Shown piece after piece: positions 51,216 to 61,202 of a DNA stretch of 64,000 nt. The stretch is from NCBI GenBank assembly GCA_030648295.1, contig JAUSID010000136.1, forward strand, positions 30,695 through 94,694, in the 5' to 3' direction. The position numbers and the translations under genes were made by a program. Numbering within the stretch: position 1 is the first letter of the stretch; every line of letters begins with the position of its first letter. This DNA is from Opitutaceae bacterium (GTDB lineage Bacteria; Verrucomicrobiota; Verrucomicrobiia; Opitutales; Opitutaceae). The notes under the pieces were generated by a model. That model had not been told where the DNA came from, made no database searches, and saw only the letters and a list, made by a program, of their open reading frames with translations.

Positions 51216-52676
51216 GTGCTGCCAAGCATATTCCAGCGCGTGACGCCTCCGGGCCGCACGCTTGAACGGCAACCCCAGTCACCTGTGCCTGCGCCATCCC
51301 CGACCTTGTTTCTCGTCACGCTCGTGGCGGTGTTCGGCGGCTTCTTGTTCGGCTACGACACTGCGGTGATCAATGGCGCGAACCAGTACCTGAAGGCGCA
51401 TTTCGGGCTGACGCCATTCCAGGAGGGGCTGGCGGGGGCGAGCGCGATCCTCGGCTGCATTCCCGGCGCGATGTGTGCGGGTTTTTTGAGCGATCGATTC
51501 GGCCGCCGCCGCGTGCTTTTCCTTTGCGCCATCCTGTATGCGGCCTCGGGACTGCTCTCGGCGATTCCGCGCACGTTCGTGGAGTTCCTGCTGGCGCGCT
51601 TCATCAGCGGACTCGGGATTGGCGCTTCGTCGATGATCTGCCCGGTATATATCGCCGAGCTGGCCCCGGCGGCCAGGCGTGGCCGGCTGGGCTCGCTCTT
51701 CCAGTTGGGGATCGTCACGGGGATTTTTCTGACGTTGTTCATCAATGCGCGGATTCAGGGTGCCGGCGACGAGGCATGGAACGCGGCGAGCGGGTGGCGC
51801 TGGATGATGGGCGCGGAAGTGCTGCCGGCGCTCGTTTTGGTCGGGCTGCTCTTCGCCGTGCCCGAGAGCCCGCGGTGGCTGCTCGGCCGCGGCCGGGAGG
51901 CGGAGGCTCGCAGCATCCTGGAACGCGTCGGCGGGGCGGAGCACGCGAGCGCGGAGATTCAGGCGGTGCACGCGGTCGCGGCCGGCGAGGAGGGCCGGTT
52001 CGGCGAATTGTTCGGCCCGCGTTTCCGCCGGCCGCTGCTCATCGCGGTTGTGCTCATGGCCGCGTCGCAGTTCAGCGGGATCAACGCGATCATGTATTAC
52101 TCGACGAAAATCTTCACGACCGCGGGGGTGGGGGTGAAGGATTCGTTCAGCTCCTCCGTCGTGGTCGGGCTGGTGAACTTCCTGTTCACATTCGTGGCGA
52201 TCGCGTTCGTCGATCGCGCGGGCCGCCGGCCGCTGCTGCTGGCCGGGCTCGCGCTTCAGGTGATCGCACTGGCGGCGGTCGGCTGGATGTTCCAGCTGGG
52301 GCAGGGCGGGCTGCCGCTCCTGCTCGGCGTGCTTTGCTTCATCGCGGCCTTCGCGATGGCGCTCGGCCCCATCCCGTGGATTGTCAGCTCGGAGATTTTC
52401 CCCACCAGGCTGCGCGGTCGGGCGATGTCGGTGGCCACGTTCGTGATCTGGTCGTCGTGCTATGCCGTGGCGCAGACGTTTCCGATGTTGAACGACCATC
52501 CGGCAGTCGGCCCGGCGAAAACATTTCTCGTCTATGCCGCGTGCAGCCTCGGGGCATTCATCTTCGTGCTCGCCGTGCTGCCTGAAACGAAAGGCCGCAG
52601 TCTCGAGGAAATCGAGGCGGCGTGGGTGGCACGCTTTCCCGGCGTTCGCGCGGTGCCGCAAAAGACCCCGTCATGA
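51216..52676 (+). CDS. MFS sugar porter (sugar/H+ symporter type)
   Basis: 486 residues, twelve transmembrane segments, with sugar porter signatures: FLFGYDTAVINGA in helix 1, DRFGRRRVLF after helix 2, PVYIAELAPAARRGRL with the R-G-R-L-G after helix 4, GRGREAEARSILERVGG in the central loop, RPLLIAVVLMAASQFSGINAIMYY (QLSG-like), and PETKGRSLEEIE at the C-terminus. It should import a monosaccharide, most likely mannose released by the downstream mannosidases. Start is ATG 51216; GTG 51285 is a credible alternative closer to helix 1. The 3' end overlaps the sulfatase start (ATGA). Confidence 0.92.
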   Translation: MLPSIFQRVTPPGRTLERQPQSPVPAPSPTLFLVTLVAVFGGFLFGYDTAVINGANQYLKAHFGLTPFQEGLAGASAILGCIPGAMCAGFLSDRFGRRRVLFLCAILYAASGLLSAIPRTFVEFLLARFISGLGIGASSMICPVYIAELAPAARRGRLGSLFQLGIVTGIFLTLFINARIQGAGDEAWNAASGWRWMMGAEVLPALVLVGLLFAVPESPRWLLGRGREAEARSILERVGGAEHASAEIQAVHAVAAGEEGRFGELFGPRFRRPLLIAVVLMAASQFSGINAIMYYSTKIFTTAGVGVKDSFSSSVVVGLVNFLFTFVAIAFVDRAGRRPLLLAGLALQVIALAAVGWMFQLGQGGLPLLLGVLCFIAAFAMALGPIPWIVSSEIFPTRLRGRAMSVATFVIWSSCYAVAQTFPMLNDHPAVGPAKTFLVYAACSLGAFIFVLAVLPETKGRSLEEIEAAWVARFPGVRAVPQKTPS

Positions 52677-54151
52677 AATCCTTCGGACGCCTCGTTGCGA
52701 TCGTTTTCCTCCACGGGGTGGCGGCGGCCGCGGCCGCGTCGCACGGCACCCGGCCGAACATCGTTTTCATCCTTGCCGACGATCACACGACGCAGGCCAT
52801 CAGTTGTTATGGGAGCAAGCTTGCCCGGACTCCCCAGATCGACCGGATCGCCGCGGGCGGCATGCGTTTCGACCACGCGTTTTGTACGGAGTCGATCTGC
52901 AGCCCGAGCCGGGCCGCGATCATGACCGGCAAGTATGGCCACATCACCGGCGCAAAAGGGTGGACTCACTATGATCGCGTCCGGAACCAGACGTTTCCCG
53001 AGGCGCTCCAGGCCGCCGGGTACCACACGGCGCTGTTCGGGAAATATCACATGGGCGAAAACCCGCCCGGCTTCGACGATTTGGCGATTCTGAAAGGCCA
53101 GGGTCGCTATCGCGATCCGCAGCTCCATTCCAAGGGCGGGATGAAAGGTTATCCGGGGCACGTGAGTGATGTGATCACCGATCTGTCGCTCGCCTGGCTG
53201 GAGAAGCGGGACCCGAACCGGCCATTCCTCCTGTGTATTCACCACAAGGCTACGCATATGCCGTGGACGCCGGCTGATCGTAGTGCGAAAAACTTTCTTG
53301 GCGTTACCCTGCCCGAGCCGCCGACGCTGTTGGAAACGTCGAAGGCCGCGGCGCGGTCCTTCACCCGCACCACGATCGACAAGCTGCTCCGCTGGAACCG
53401 CGAACTCGCGTGGCCGGAGCCGGCGCCGGGCCTCGACGACGCGGCGCGCACGCGTTCGATCTACCAGCAGTATCTGCGCAGCTACCTGGCGACCGCGCAG
53501 GGAATGGACGAGAACATCGGTCGCGTCCTCGATTACCTTGATCGCGAGGGGCTGGCGGAAAACACGATCGTCGTCTACGCGTCTGATCAAGGCTTCCTGC
53601 TCGGCGAGCATGGGTGGTTCGACAAGCGCTGGATGTTGGAGGAATCGCTGCGTCTCCCGTTCATCGTGCGGTACCCGAAACTCGTCCGGCCCGGCTCCTC
53701 GAGCTCCGCGATGGCGTTGAATATCGATTTTGCACCGACGCTGCTGGACCTGGCGGGCGCACCGCCGCTGGCGGGCGCGCAGGGCCGCAGCCTCCGACCG
53801 ATTCTCGCTGGCGCGACGCCGGCGGGCTGGCGGAAAGAAATGTACTATCGGTACTATCCGGAGGAGCTGGGCATCCCGCCGCAACTGGGGTTGCGGACCG
53901 ATCGGTATAAGCTGATTCACTACGACGGGCTCGTCAGCAACGACGACGGCACGACGACGCAGAGCACGAAAGGCATGCGCCCGATCGACGAATGGGAGCT
54001 CTTCGACCTGAAGACCGACCCGGGGGAGCACGTGAACCTTTATCATGCGCCCGCCGCGCAGACTTTGGTGACCGAACTCAAGAGCCGGCTCGCCCGGTTG
54101 CGGGCGGAGCTTGGCGATCCCGAGGCGACCGCTCAACGAACGCACCCCTGA
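52673..54151 (+). CDS. Secreted sulfatase of the mannoside locus
   Basis: 492 residues starting with a signal peptide (LVAIVFLHGVAAAAAA). It has NIVFILADDHTTQ with the metal Asp pair, the formylglycine motif CSPSR in SICSPSRAAIMTGKYGH (Cys-type, needs a formylglycine-generating enzyme), KYHMG, and NTIVVYASDQGFLLGEHG near the C-terminus. It removes sulfate esters from a glycan. The ATGA overlap with the MFS gene and the neighbouring alpha-mannosidases suggest that the substrate is a sulfated mannose-containing glycan; this is inference. The 3' neighbour begins after a repeat-rich gap of about 55 bases. Confidence 0.93.
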   Translation: MKSFGRLVAIVFLHGVAAAAAASHGTRPNIVFILADDHTTQAISCYGSKLARTPQIDRIAAGGMRFDHAFCTESICSPSRAAIMTGKYGHITGAKGWTHYDRVRNQTFPEALQAAGYHTALFGKYHMGENPPGFDDLAILKGQGRYRDPQLHSKGGMKGYPGHVSDVITDLSLAWLEKRDPNRPFLLCIHHKATHMPWTPADRSAKNFLGVTLPEPPTLLETSKAAARSFTRTTIDKLLRWNRELAWPEPAPGLDDAARTRSIYQQYLRSYLATAQGMDENIGRVLDYLDREGLAENTIVVYASDQGFLLGEHGWFDKRWMLEESLRLPFIVRYPKLVRPGSSSSAMALNIDFAPTLLDLAGAPPLAGAQGRSLRPILAGATPAGWRKEMYYRYYPEELGIPPQLGLRTDRYKLIHYDGLVSNDDGTTTQSTKGMRPIDEWELFDLKTDPGEHVNLYHAPAAQTLVTELKSRLARLRAELGDPEATAQRTHP

Positions 54152-54205
54152 ACACGGTTTTCAATTCCAAGCCCTGTCGTTGCTGCCGGACCACTTTCTC
54201 ACTCC

Positions 54206-57200
54206 ATGCCGATGCAACTGTTCGGTGAGCGATGTAGGAACCTGCTTGCAGGCGATTCTCCGTCTCAAATCGCGAGCCAGTTTACCCGCCTCCGGCGGCG
54301 CCGACGGCGACCAGGGCTCGCTCCTGCAACCAAGTGCGTAGGGCTGGTTCGCGGCTGCGGCCATGAACGAGCCGGGCGTCAACGCACGCGCCTTCGTTCG
54401 CGGCTGCGGCTCCAGTCCGCTCTTGCCGCGGTTGCGTTCTTCGCTCTCACGCGCTGCGCACTCGCGGCAGACCCGGCGAAATTGCTCTGGCAAATCGGCC
54501 GGGCGGACAAGGCCAGCGCCGAGTTCGCGCTCGCGCCGGATGGCTGGCGGCAGTTCCGCGAGGACGGGTTGTTTATTGTCGGCGAGTCCGACGCGAAGCG
54601 CGACTGGCCTTACGTCCACCCCGGCCCCGGCGACTCGTGGGCCGGCAGCACCAAGCACCGCTTTGCGATCTTCTTTGGATTGAAGTCGGTGCCGTCCGCC
54701 GGCGAGTGCCGTTTCCGGATCAGGATGGTGGACACCCACAGCCGGGCTGCACCCAGACTTCGGATACAGGTGAACGGCCGGGCGTTCGACCAGGCACTAC
54801 CCCCCGGCGGTGGCGACGCCAGCATCAACGGCCGGACCGACCAGGCGCGCGCCCATGCCTTCATCGTCACGTTTCCGTCGGAGCTGCTCCGGCGCGGCGA
54901 CAATTCAATCCAGATTACCACCCTGTCCGGCAGCTGGCTGCTCTATGACTCGCTCGGACTGGAGACGCCGGGCGGCGCGGAATTGTCACCCTTCAGCTCC
55001 GGTACGGCGATCGACACCCTCCAACCGGTGCCGGCGCTCCAGGCCCGGAAGGGTGGGCTGGTCCAGCCCGTGCGTGTGAGCCTGCGGCATTTCGGACCGG
55101 AAGCGGACGGCACCGTGCGGATCGACGGTGGCGATGCGGTGCCGGTTCATTACCGGCGCGGCGTACAAACCGTCGAGTTGCTGGTGCCGGCAGTCGAGCG
55201 CCCGACCCAACGGACCGTGACCGTCGAAGCCGGGGGCCGCACCCTGGCGACGCAGGACGCCACGTTCACGCCGGTGCGAAAGCTCACGATTTACGTGCTG
55301 CCGCATTCGCATACCGACATCGGCTACACGGCAATCCAGACCGTGATTGAACAGAAGCAGGTGAACAACCTGCTGCTCGGCATGGCTGCCGCGCGCAACA
55401 CCGCGCATTACCCGGAAGGCGCACGGTTCATCTGGAACGTGGAGGTGCTCTGGGCCGCGGATCTCTACCTGCACCGGCTGAACGAGCAGCAGCGCGCGGC
55501 GTTTTTCGAGGCGGTGAAAAAAGGCCAGGTCACGCTGAACGGAATGTACCTCAATGAACTGACCGGTCTGTGCCGGCCGGAGGAACTCGTGCGGCTTTTC
55601 CGGTACTCGACGCAGCTCGCGGCGCAGTGCGGCGTCACGATCGACTCGGCGATGATTAGCGATGTGCCGGGACTGACCTGGGGCAGCGTGACGGCGATGG
55701 CTCACGCCGGCATCAAGTATTTTTCCACCGCCCCAAACTGGTTCGACCGTATCGGCGACATCCTCGTCCAATGGGAGAACAAGCCATTCTATTGGGCCTC
55801 GCCCACGGGCCGGGAAAAGGTCCTGGTTTGGATTCCGTTCAAAGGCTACGCGCTGTCGCATATCTACAAGGAGTTGTCGCCCGAGCTGGTCATGGAATAT
55901 CAGGAGCAACTCGACCAGGTGAACTATCCGTACGACATCAGCTACACGCGATGGAGCGGACGGCGCGACAACGCGGAGCCGGATCCGGCGATCTGCGATT
56001 TCATCAGGGACTGGAACGCCAGCTACGCGTGGCCGAAGTTCATCATCTCCTCGACGAGCGACGCGTTTCGCGCGTTCGAGCAGCGCTACGGCTCGAAGCT
56101 GCCGGTGGTGCGGGGCGACTGGACGCCTTATTGGGAGGACGGCGCCGGCTCGTCGGCGCTCGAGACGGCGCTCAATCGTGCTTCGTCGGATCGGCTGAGC
56201 CAGGCGGAGGCGCTGTGGGCCATGCTCGATCCGCGCGGCTATCCCGCTGGTGCGTTCGCGGACGCGTGGCGCAACGTGTTGCTCTACTCCGAGCACACGT
56301 GGGGCGCGGCGGAAAGCGTCTGGGACCCGGAAAACCGGAAGACGACGGAACAGTGGGAGATCAAGCGCTCGTATGCGCGGCAGGCCGACACGCAGTCGCG
56401 CGACCTGCTCGACTGGGCCTTCAAGGCGGGACGCGATTTCCCCGATATGCGGCCCGGCCAGATCGCCGCGCCGGCATCGCGAATCGACTTGGTCAATACA
56501 ACATCGTGGCCGCGCACCGAGCTCGTCGTCCTCACGCGCGAGCTCTCGGCGGAAAGCGATCGCGTAACGGATGCGGCGGGCCAGCCTGTGCCGTCGCAAC
56601 GGCTCTCGACCGGCGAGCTGGCGTTTGTGGCGCAGGCCGTGCCGCCCTTTGCGGCCCGGAGTTTCACGCTCGACGCGGGCGCCGCTCACGTTGGCACCAC
56701 GGTATCGTCCGCGACGGGCGCGACGCTGGACAACGGGCGGCTGCGCGTCCGCGTGGATGAAAAGACGGGCGGCATCGTGGAATTGCGGGCCGAGGGTGGG
56801 GCGCAGAATTTCGTCGACCCGGCTTCAGGGCGTGCGGTCAACGAGTACCTCTACCTCGAGGGCGATTCGCTGGCTGACCTGAGGACCAACGGTCCGGTGA
56901 AGATTGCGGTGAAGGAGCAGGGGCCACTCGTCACGTCGCTGCTGATTACCTCGGAGGCGCCCGGTTGCCGCGAGCTCACGCGCGAGGTGAGGCTCGTGGC
57001 CGGCTTCGATCACGTCGAGTTGATCAACACCGTCGACAAACTGCGGGCACCCAAGAATCCGAAGCCGGGCGACCGCAGCTTCGCGCAACGGGGCGGCAAG
57101 GAGAGCGTGAACTTCGCGTTCCCATTCAATGTCCCCGGTGGCGAGCTGCGAATCGATCTTCCGCTTGGGGTGATGCGTCCCGAACTCGAGCAGATTCCCG

Positions 57201-57856
57201 GTGCGTGCAAGAACTGGTTCACGGTCGGCCGCTGGGTGGACGTGGCGAACGCGGATCTCGGGGTGACCTGGGTCACGCTCGACGCGCCGCTCATTGACGT
57301 CGGTGAGATTTCCGCGCGGCTGCTCGGCTCGCAGCGGTCGCCTGACGTCTGGCGCAAGAAGGTCGCGCCCACGCAAGAATTTTACTCGTGGGTGATGAAC
57401 AACCACTGGGGGACGAACTACCGCGCGTACCAGGAGGGACCGACGCAGTTTCGCTACGTGCTCCGGCCGCATGGCGCCTTCGATGCCGCCGAGGCGACCC
57501 GGTTTGCCACCGGCTTCAGCCAGCCGCTGGTGGTGCGACGCGCCGAGGATTCGACGGCGAGTCCAATGCCGCGGCTGGAACTCTCGTCGTCCGACGTGGT
57601 CGTGACGGCGCTCACGCCGGGCGACGATGGCAAGGCGTGGATCGTTCGGCTGTTCGGCGCTTCGGGGAAAGAGCGGAAGGTGAAACTCAGCTGGTCGGCG
57701 CCGGGGCCAGCGCAGGTGTGGTTGAGCGACACGAGCGAGAAACCGCTGCGCAAGGTGGCGGGCGAAATTGCGGTGCCCGGCTGGGGCCTGGTCACGTTGC
57801 GCGCGGAATTTCCGAATGAGGTGGCACTGGCGAAACGGACGGAAGGCGCGAGATGA
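54206..57856 (+). CDS. GH38 alpha-mannosidase with N-terminal accessory module
   Basis: 1216 residues if read from ATG 54206. The first ~60 codons are repeat sequence; the credible signal peptide (ALAAVAFFALTRCALA) begins only near residue 72, so the true start is uncertain and may be non-canonical or frameshifted. Residues about 93-260 form an accessory beta-sandwich module (LLWQIGRADKASAEFALAP, GPGDSW, LRIQVNGRAFDQ). The GH38 catalytic domain follows: zinc-binding HSHTDIGY at about 367-374, SDVPGLTWGS with the presumed nucleophile Asp486, NHWGTNYRAYQEGP near the C-terminus. GH38 enzymes cleave alpha-mannosides with retention. It overlaps the GH92 gene by ATGA and is presumably secreted to the periplasm. 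Confidence 0.88.
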   Translation: MPMQLFGERCRNLLAGDSPSQIASQFTRLRRRRRRPGLAPATKCVGLVRGCGHERAGRQRTRLRSRLRLQSALAAVAFFALTRCALAADPAKLLWQIGRADKASAEFALAPDGWRQFREDGLFIVGESDAKRDWPYVHPGPGDSWAGSTKHRFAIFFGLKSVPSAGECRFRIRMVDTHSRAAPRLRIQVNGRAFDQALPPGGGDASINGRTDQARAHAFIVTFPSELLRRGDNSIQITTLSGSWLLYDSLGLETPGGAELSPFSSGTAIDTLQPVPALQARKGGLVQPVRVSLRHFGPEADGTVRIDGGDAVPVHYRRGVQTVELLVPAVERPTQRTVTVEAGGRTLATQDATFTPVRKLTIYVLPHSHTDIGYTAIQTVIEQKQVNNLLLGMAAARNTAHYPEGARFIWNVEVLWAADLYLHRLNEQQRAAFFEAVKKGQVTLNGMYLNELTGLCRPEELVRLFRYSTQLAAQCGVTIDSAMISDVPGLTWGSVTAMAHAGIKYFSTAPNWFDRIGDILVQWENKPFYWASPTGREKVLVWIPFKGYALSHIYKELSPELVMEYQEQLDQVNYPYDISYTRWSGRRDNAEPDPAICDFIRDWNASYAWPKFIISSTSDAFRAFEQRYGSKLPVVRGDWTPYWEDGAGSSALETALNRASSDRLSQAEALWAMLDPRGYPAGAFADAWRNVLLYSEHTWGAAESVWDPENRKTTEQWEIKRSYARQADTQSRDLLDWAFKAGRDFPDMRPGQIAAPASRIDLVNTTSWPRTELVVLTRELSAESDRVTDAAGQPVPSQRLSTGELAFVAQAVPPFAARSFTLDAGAAHVGTTVSSATGATLDNGRLRVRVDEKTGGIVELRAEGGAQNFVDPASGRAVNEYLYLEGDSLADLRTNGPVKIAVKEQGPLVTSLLITSEAPGCRELTREVRLVAGFDHVELINTVDKLRAPKNPKPGDRSFAQRGGKESVNFAFPFNVPGGELRIDLPLGVMRPELEQIPGACKNWFTVGRWVDVANADLGVTWVTLDAPLIDVGEISARLLGSQRSPDVWRKKVAPTQEFYSWVMNNHWGTNYRAYQEGPTQFRYVLRPHGAFDAAEATRFATGFSQPLVVRRAEDSTASPMPRLELSSSDVVVTALTPGDDGKAWIVRLFGASGKERKVKLSWSAPGPAQVWLSDTSEKPLRKVAGEIAVPGWGLVTLRAEFPNEVALAKRTEGAR
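54234..54330. repeat. Composite repeat over the GH38 gene start
   Basis: Contains GTAGGAACCTGCTTGCAGGC (about 54234-54253) and a GGCGGCGCCG-type palindrome (54282-54317) flanked by GCGAGCC and GGCTCGC. It overlaps the 5' end of the GH38 reading frame. Confidence 0.75.
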
Positions 57857-60800
57857 ACATCCTCTCATTCCCAGCCTCGTTACCTCGGCTGCTACGAAAA
57901 CGGAACGCGTTTGCTTGTATCCCGCTCTTGGTGACAAACGCGTGCTTGGCCGCGTCGCCCGGGGTCGCACCAAAACCGCTCTGGCAAATCGGCCGCTCCG
58001 ATGGCAGTCCGGCCGAGTTCGCGCTGGCTCCAACCGGCTATCGGGAATTTTTCGCGCGGTTCGGCAGTCCGGACCACGCCTATTACATCGGGCTCTCGAA
58101 ACCGCAGAGCGACTGGCCGTATGTTTTGCCCGGGCCGATTGACGACTGGGCCGGCGGCGGCCGCCGCGCCGCCGCCGGGGAATGGGACATGCTGCACACG
58201 CTCCCGATCGGATTCGTGCTCGATTCCGTACCGCGCGAAGGCCGGTGCATCCTGACGGTGCACGTCGCCGACACGCACCCCACGAAGCCGCCGCGGCTGC
58301 GTGTCACCGTCAACGGGACCAATTACGAACGGGCGCTTTCAGCCGGCGGCGGCACGGACTCGCTGACAGCCGGCAGGCTGGAGGGCGCGAAATCGCAGCG
58401 GGTCTCATTCGAGTTTCCGGCGTCGCAGTTGCGCGCTGGTTACAATGAAATCGCGTTCCGGAGCACGGCGGGCAACTGGCTGCTCTTCGATGCCCTCGAA
58501 CTGCAGGCCCCGCCGGACACGCGGCTCGCGGCCGTGGCGAACACCGTCATCCGCTCCGTTACGCCGGCCAATTACGCGATTTCGGACGACCCAAGGACTC
58601 CAGCCACCCTCCGCGTGGAAGTGTACCGGCATGGCTCGGCCGGGGGGCTGAGCGTGCAGGTCGGCGACGCGCGATCGCCCGTGGAGTGCACGCTCGAACC
58701 CGGGCTGCAGGTCGTTGAGCTCGCGGCACCGGCCGGGAAGGCACCGGTTCGGATCCGGCTCAGTTCGGACGGTCGATCGCTTCACGAAACAAAGCTTGGC
58801 CTCACGGGGCGGCCACCGGCGACGCCGGCCGACTATGTGGACGTCTTCATGGGCACGGCGCATTCGCGCTGGATGATCGCACCGGGCCCATGGATGCCCT
58901 TTGGGATGGTGAAGCTCGCGCCCGACAACCAACCGCAGCGCTGGGCATCCGGATATGACTTCGGCAACGAGTACGTCGACTGCTTCAGCCACATCCACGA
59001 GTGGACGATGTCGGGGCTCGGCGTGATGCCGACCGTCGGCGAATTGCGGACGCAAACCGGGCTCGACGGCACCGGCTACAGTTCGCGGTTCGACAAGTCG
59101 ACCGAGCGTGGCGGCATTGGCTTCCACGAGGTGTTCCTGAAGGACGCCGGCATCAAAGCCGAGCTCACCGCCACGACCCGCAGCAGTCTCCAGCGCTACA
59201 CCTTCCCCGCGAGCGAACACGCACGCGTCCTCTTCGATTTTCTGGTGCCGAACGAGTACCCGACCCAGGTGCTCGGTGCGACGGTGCGCCGGACGGGACC
59301 GTCCGAAATCGAGGGCACGATCGCGACCAATGGAAAGCGCGATTTCTATGAGCAGCGGTTCGATCTGCATTTTGTGGCGCAATTCAGCCGGCCCTTCGAT
59401 CGACTCGGCGGCTGGGAAGCCGCCCATCGCACCTTGGACGCGGCGGAGTTGAAGTTGGCGGGCGATTGCGGAGCCTGGGTGGAATTCGCGACGAAGTCGG
59501 GCGAACTGGTTCTGCTGCGCATCGGCATCTCGCTCGTCAGCGTGGCGAACGCGCGCTTGAACCTCGAGCGCGAGCAGGCCGCGCCGTTTGGCTGGGACTT
59601 TGCGGCGGTGGTGCAGAATCAGCGCCGCGTTTGGAACGAACTGCTCGGCCGCGTCGAAATCGAAACGCCGGACGCGCGGGAAAAGACCCGATTCTACACC
59701 AACCTGTACCGGACACTCTCGGCGCGAAACATCTGGAGCGACGTCAACGGCGAGTGGACCGATCCCGAGGAGCGGCGCCAGAAGCTGGCCGACCCGGATG
59801 CGGTGATGCTGGGCGGTGACGCGTTCTGGAACACCTTCTGGAATTTGAACCAGGTGATGAATCTCCTCGCGCCGGAATGGTCGGCGCGCTGGGTCAAATC
59901 GGAGCTGGCGATGTACGACAGTTCCGGGTGGCTCGCCAAGGGGCCGGCCGGGTTGGAGTACATCCCAATCATGGTGGCGGAGCACGAAATCCCGCTGCTC
60001 GTGGCCGCGCACCAGCACGGGATCAAGGGCGTCGACGCGGGGAAGATTCTCACGGCCGCGGTGAAGATGCAGACGACGCTGCCACAGCGGCATCCCGGTG
60101 GCGGTTTCGTGGGGAATGAACACCTGCAGAATTATCTCCGCCACGGGTACGTGGCGGTGGACGGCCCGACGCCAGACCAGCCGCCGAAGTGGAAGCACGC
60201 CACGGTCTCGAACACGTTCGAGTACGCGTACGACGATTGGTGTGTGGCCCAGCTGGCGCGCACGCTCCGGCGCGACGACATTGCCGCGACATTCCTGAAA
60301 CGCTCGCGCAGCTGGCGGAATGTCTTCGATGCCGAAACCGGGTTTGCGCGGCCGCGGAAGGCGAACGGCGAGTGGATTTCGCCCTTCGATCCGTACAACA
60401 CGCCCGGGTTCGTCGAGGGCAACGCCTGGCAGTACACGTGGTTCGTGCCGCACGACGTGCCCGGTTTGATCGAGGCGATGGGTCGCGAGCGCTTTGTGGC
60501 GCGCCTGAACGACGCATTCGAGCAGTCGGCCCGCAGCCGGTTCAGCGCTCCGAGCGCGATGCACAACCTGACGCCCATCAACCATGGCAACCAGCCGAGC
60601 ATGCAGGTGGCATGGCTGTTCAACTGGACGGGACAGCCCTGGCTGACGCAAAAATGGACGCGCGAGATCCTCGGCACCTACTACGGCCACACTCCGGCGG
60701 ACGCGTACCTCGGCGACGAGGACCAGGGCCAGATGAGCGGGTGGTTCGTGATGGCGGCGCTGGGACTTTTCCAGACCGATGGCGGTTGCCGCATGAATCC

Positions 60801-61062
60801 AATCTACGAACTGGCGAGTCCGCTGTATACGAAGGCGGTGCTGCATCTTTCGCCCGAACACTACGGTGGGGCCGCGTTCACGATCGAAGCCCGGAACGCC
60901 TCCCGGACCAACCGCTATATCCAGTCGGCCGAGCTCAACGGCCAAGCGCTCGATCGCTGGTGGATCAATCAACGCGACTTGGTGAAGGGCGGCCGGCTCG
61001 TGCTCGAGCTTGGGGCCGAGCCGAACGAAGCCTGGGCACGGGGTGGTACCCGGCCGGAGTGA
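57853..61062 (+). CDS. GH92 alpha-mannosidase with N-terminal accessory module
   Basis: 1069 residues, ATG overlapping the GH38 stop. Signal-like start (ACIPLLVTNACLAAS) about residues 20-35, then the same accessory module type as in the GH38 protein (PLWQIGRSDGSPAEFALAP, GPIDDWAGG, LRVTVNGTNYERAL). The GH92 part starts DYVDVFMGTAHSRWMIAPG and has HIHEWTMSGLGVMP, NAWQYTWFVPHDVPG, NLTPINHGNQPSMQ and GDEDQGQMSGWF with conserved acidic residues near 954-957. GH92 enzymes are calcium-dependent exo-alpha-mannosidases. With GH38 it should take apart alpha-mannose chains. Codons 7-14 are a copy of the GTAGCAGCCGAGG-type repeat. Confidence 0.93.
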   Translation: MNILSFPASLPRLLRKRNAFACIPLLVTNACLAASPGVAPKPLWQIGRSDGSPAEFALAPTGYREFFARFGSPDHAYYIGLSKPQSDWPYVLPGPIDDWAGGGRRAAAGEWDMLHTLPIGFVLDSVPREGRCILTVHVADTHPTKPPRLRVTVNGTNYERALSAGGGTDSLTAGRLEGAKSQRVSFEFPASQLRAGYNEIAFRSTAGNWLLFDALELQAPPDTRLAAVANTVIRSVTPANYAISDDPRTPATLRVEVYRHGSAGGLSVQVGDARSPVECTLEPGLQVVELAAPAGKAPVRIRLSSDGRSLHETKLGLTGRPPATPADYVDVFMGTAHSRWMIAPGPWMPFGMVKLAPDNQPQRWASGYDFGNEYVDCFSHIHEWTMSGLGVMPTVGELRTQTGLDGTGYSSRFDKSTERGGIGFHEVFLKDAGIKAELTATTRSSLQRYTFPASEHARVLFDFLVPNEYPTQVLGATVRRTGPSEIEGTIATNGKRDFYEQRFDLHFVAQFSRPFDRLGGWEAAHRTLDAAELKLAGDCGAWVEFATKSGELVLLRIGISLVSVANARLNLEREQAAPFGWDFAAVVQNQRRVWNELLGRVEIETPDAREKTRFYTNLYRTLSARNIWSDVNGEWTDPEERRQKLADPDAVMLGGDAFWNTFWNLNQVMNLLAPEWSARWVKSELAMYDSSGWLAKGPAGLEYIPIMVAEHEIPLLVAAHQHGIKGVDAGKILTAAVKMQTTLPQRHPGGGFVGNEHLQNYLRHGYVAVDGPTPDQPPKWKHATVSNTFEYAYDDWCVAQLARTLRRDDIAATFLKRSRSWRNVFDAETGFARPRKANGEWISPFDPYNTPGFVEGNAWQYTWFVPHDVPGLIEAMGRERFVARLNDAFEQSARSRFSAPSAMHNLTPINHGNQPSMQVAWLFNWTGQPWLTQKWTREILGTYYGHTPADAYLGDEDQGQMSGWFVMAALGLFQTDGGCRMNPIYELASPLYTKAVLHLSPEHYGGAAFTIEARNASRTNRYIQSAELNGQALDRWWINQRDLVKGGRLVLELGAEPNEAWARGGTRPE
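57871..57895 (-). repeat. GTAGCAGCCGAGG-type element within the GH92 signal region
   Basis: Bases 57871-57895 are, in reverse, GTAGCAGCCGAGGTAACGAGGCTGG, the same element as in the inverted pair at 22568-22638. It is translated as part of the GH92 N-terminus in front of the signal hydrophobic stretch. Confidence 0.8.
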
Positions 61063-61202
61063 GACCCTGCGAGCTGCCGACGCAGACTAATGACGGATCT
61101 CGAACTGTCCGGCCAGCGGGGAAGTTGTCATTGTGATCTCGCGGCCTCTTCACTCATTTCATCAACCGCCGAACGATGCGACCCATCGTCCAACCCTAAA
61201 CC

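Noticed and set aside
58405..60972. An 855-codon open frame on the minus strand
   Set aside because: It is fully antisense to the GH92 gene, which has clear motifs; the composition is a reverse shadow.
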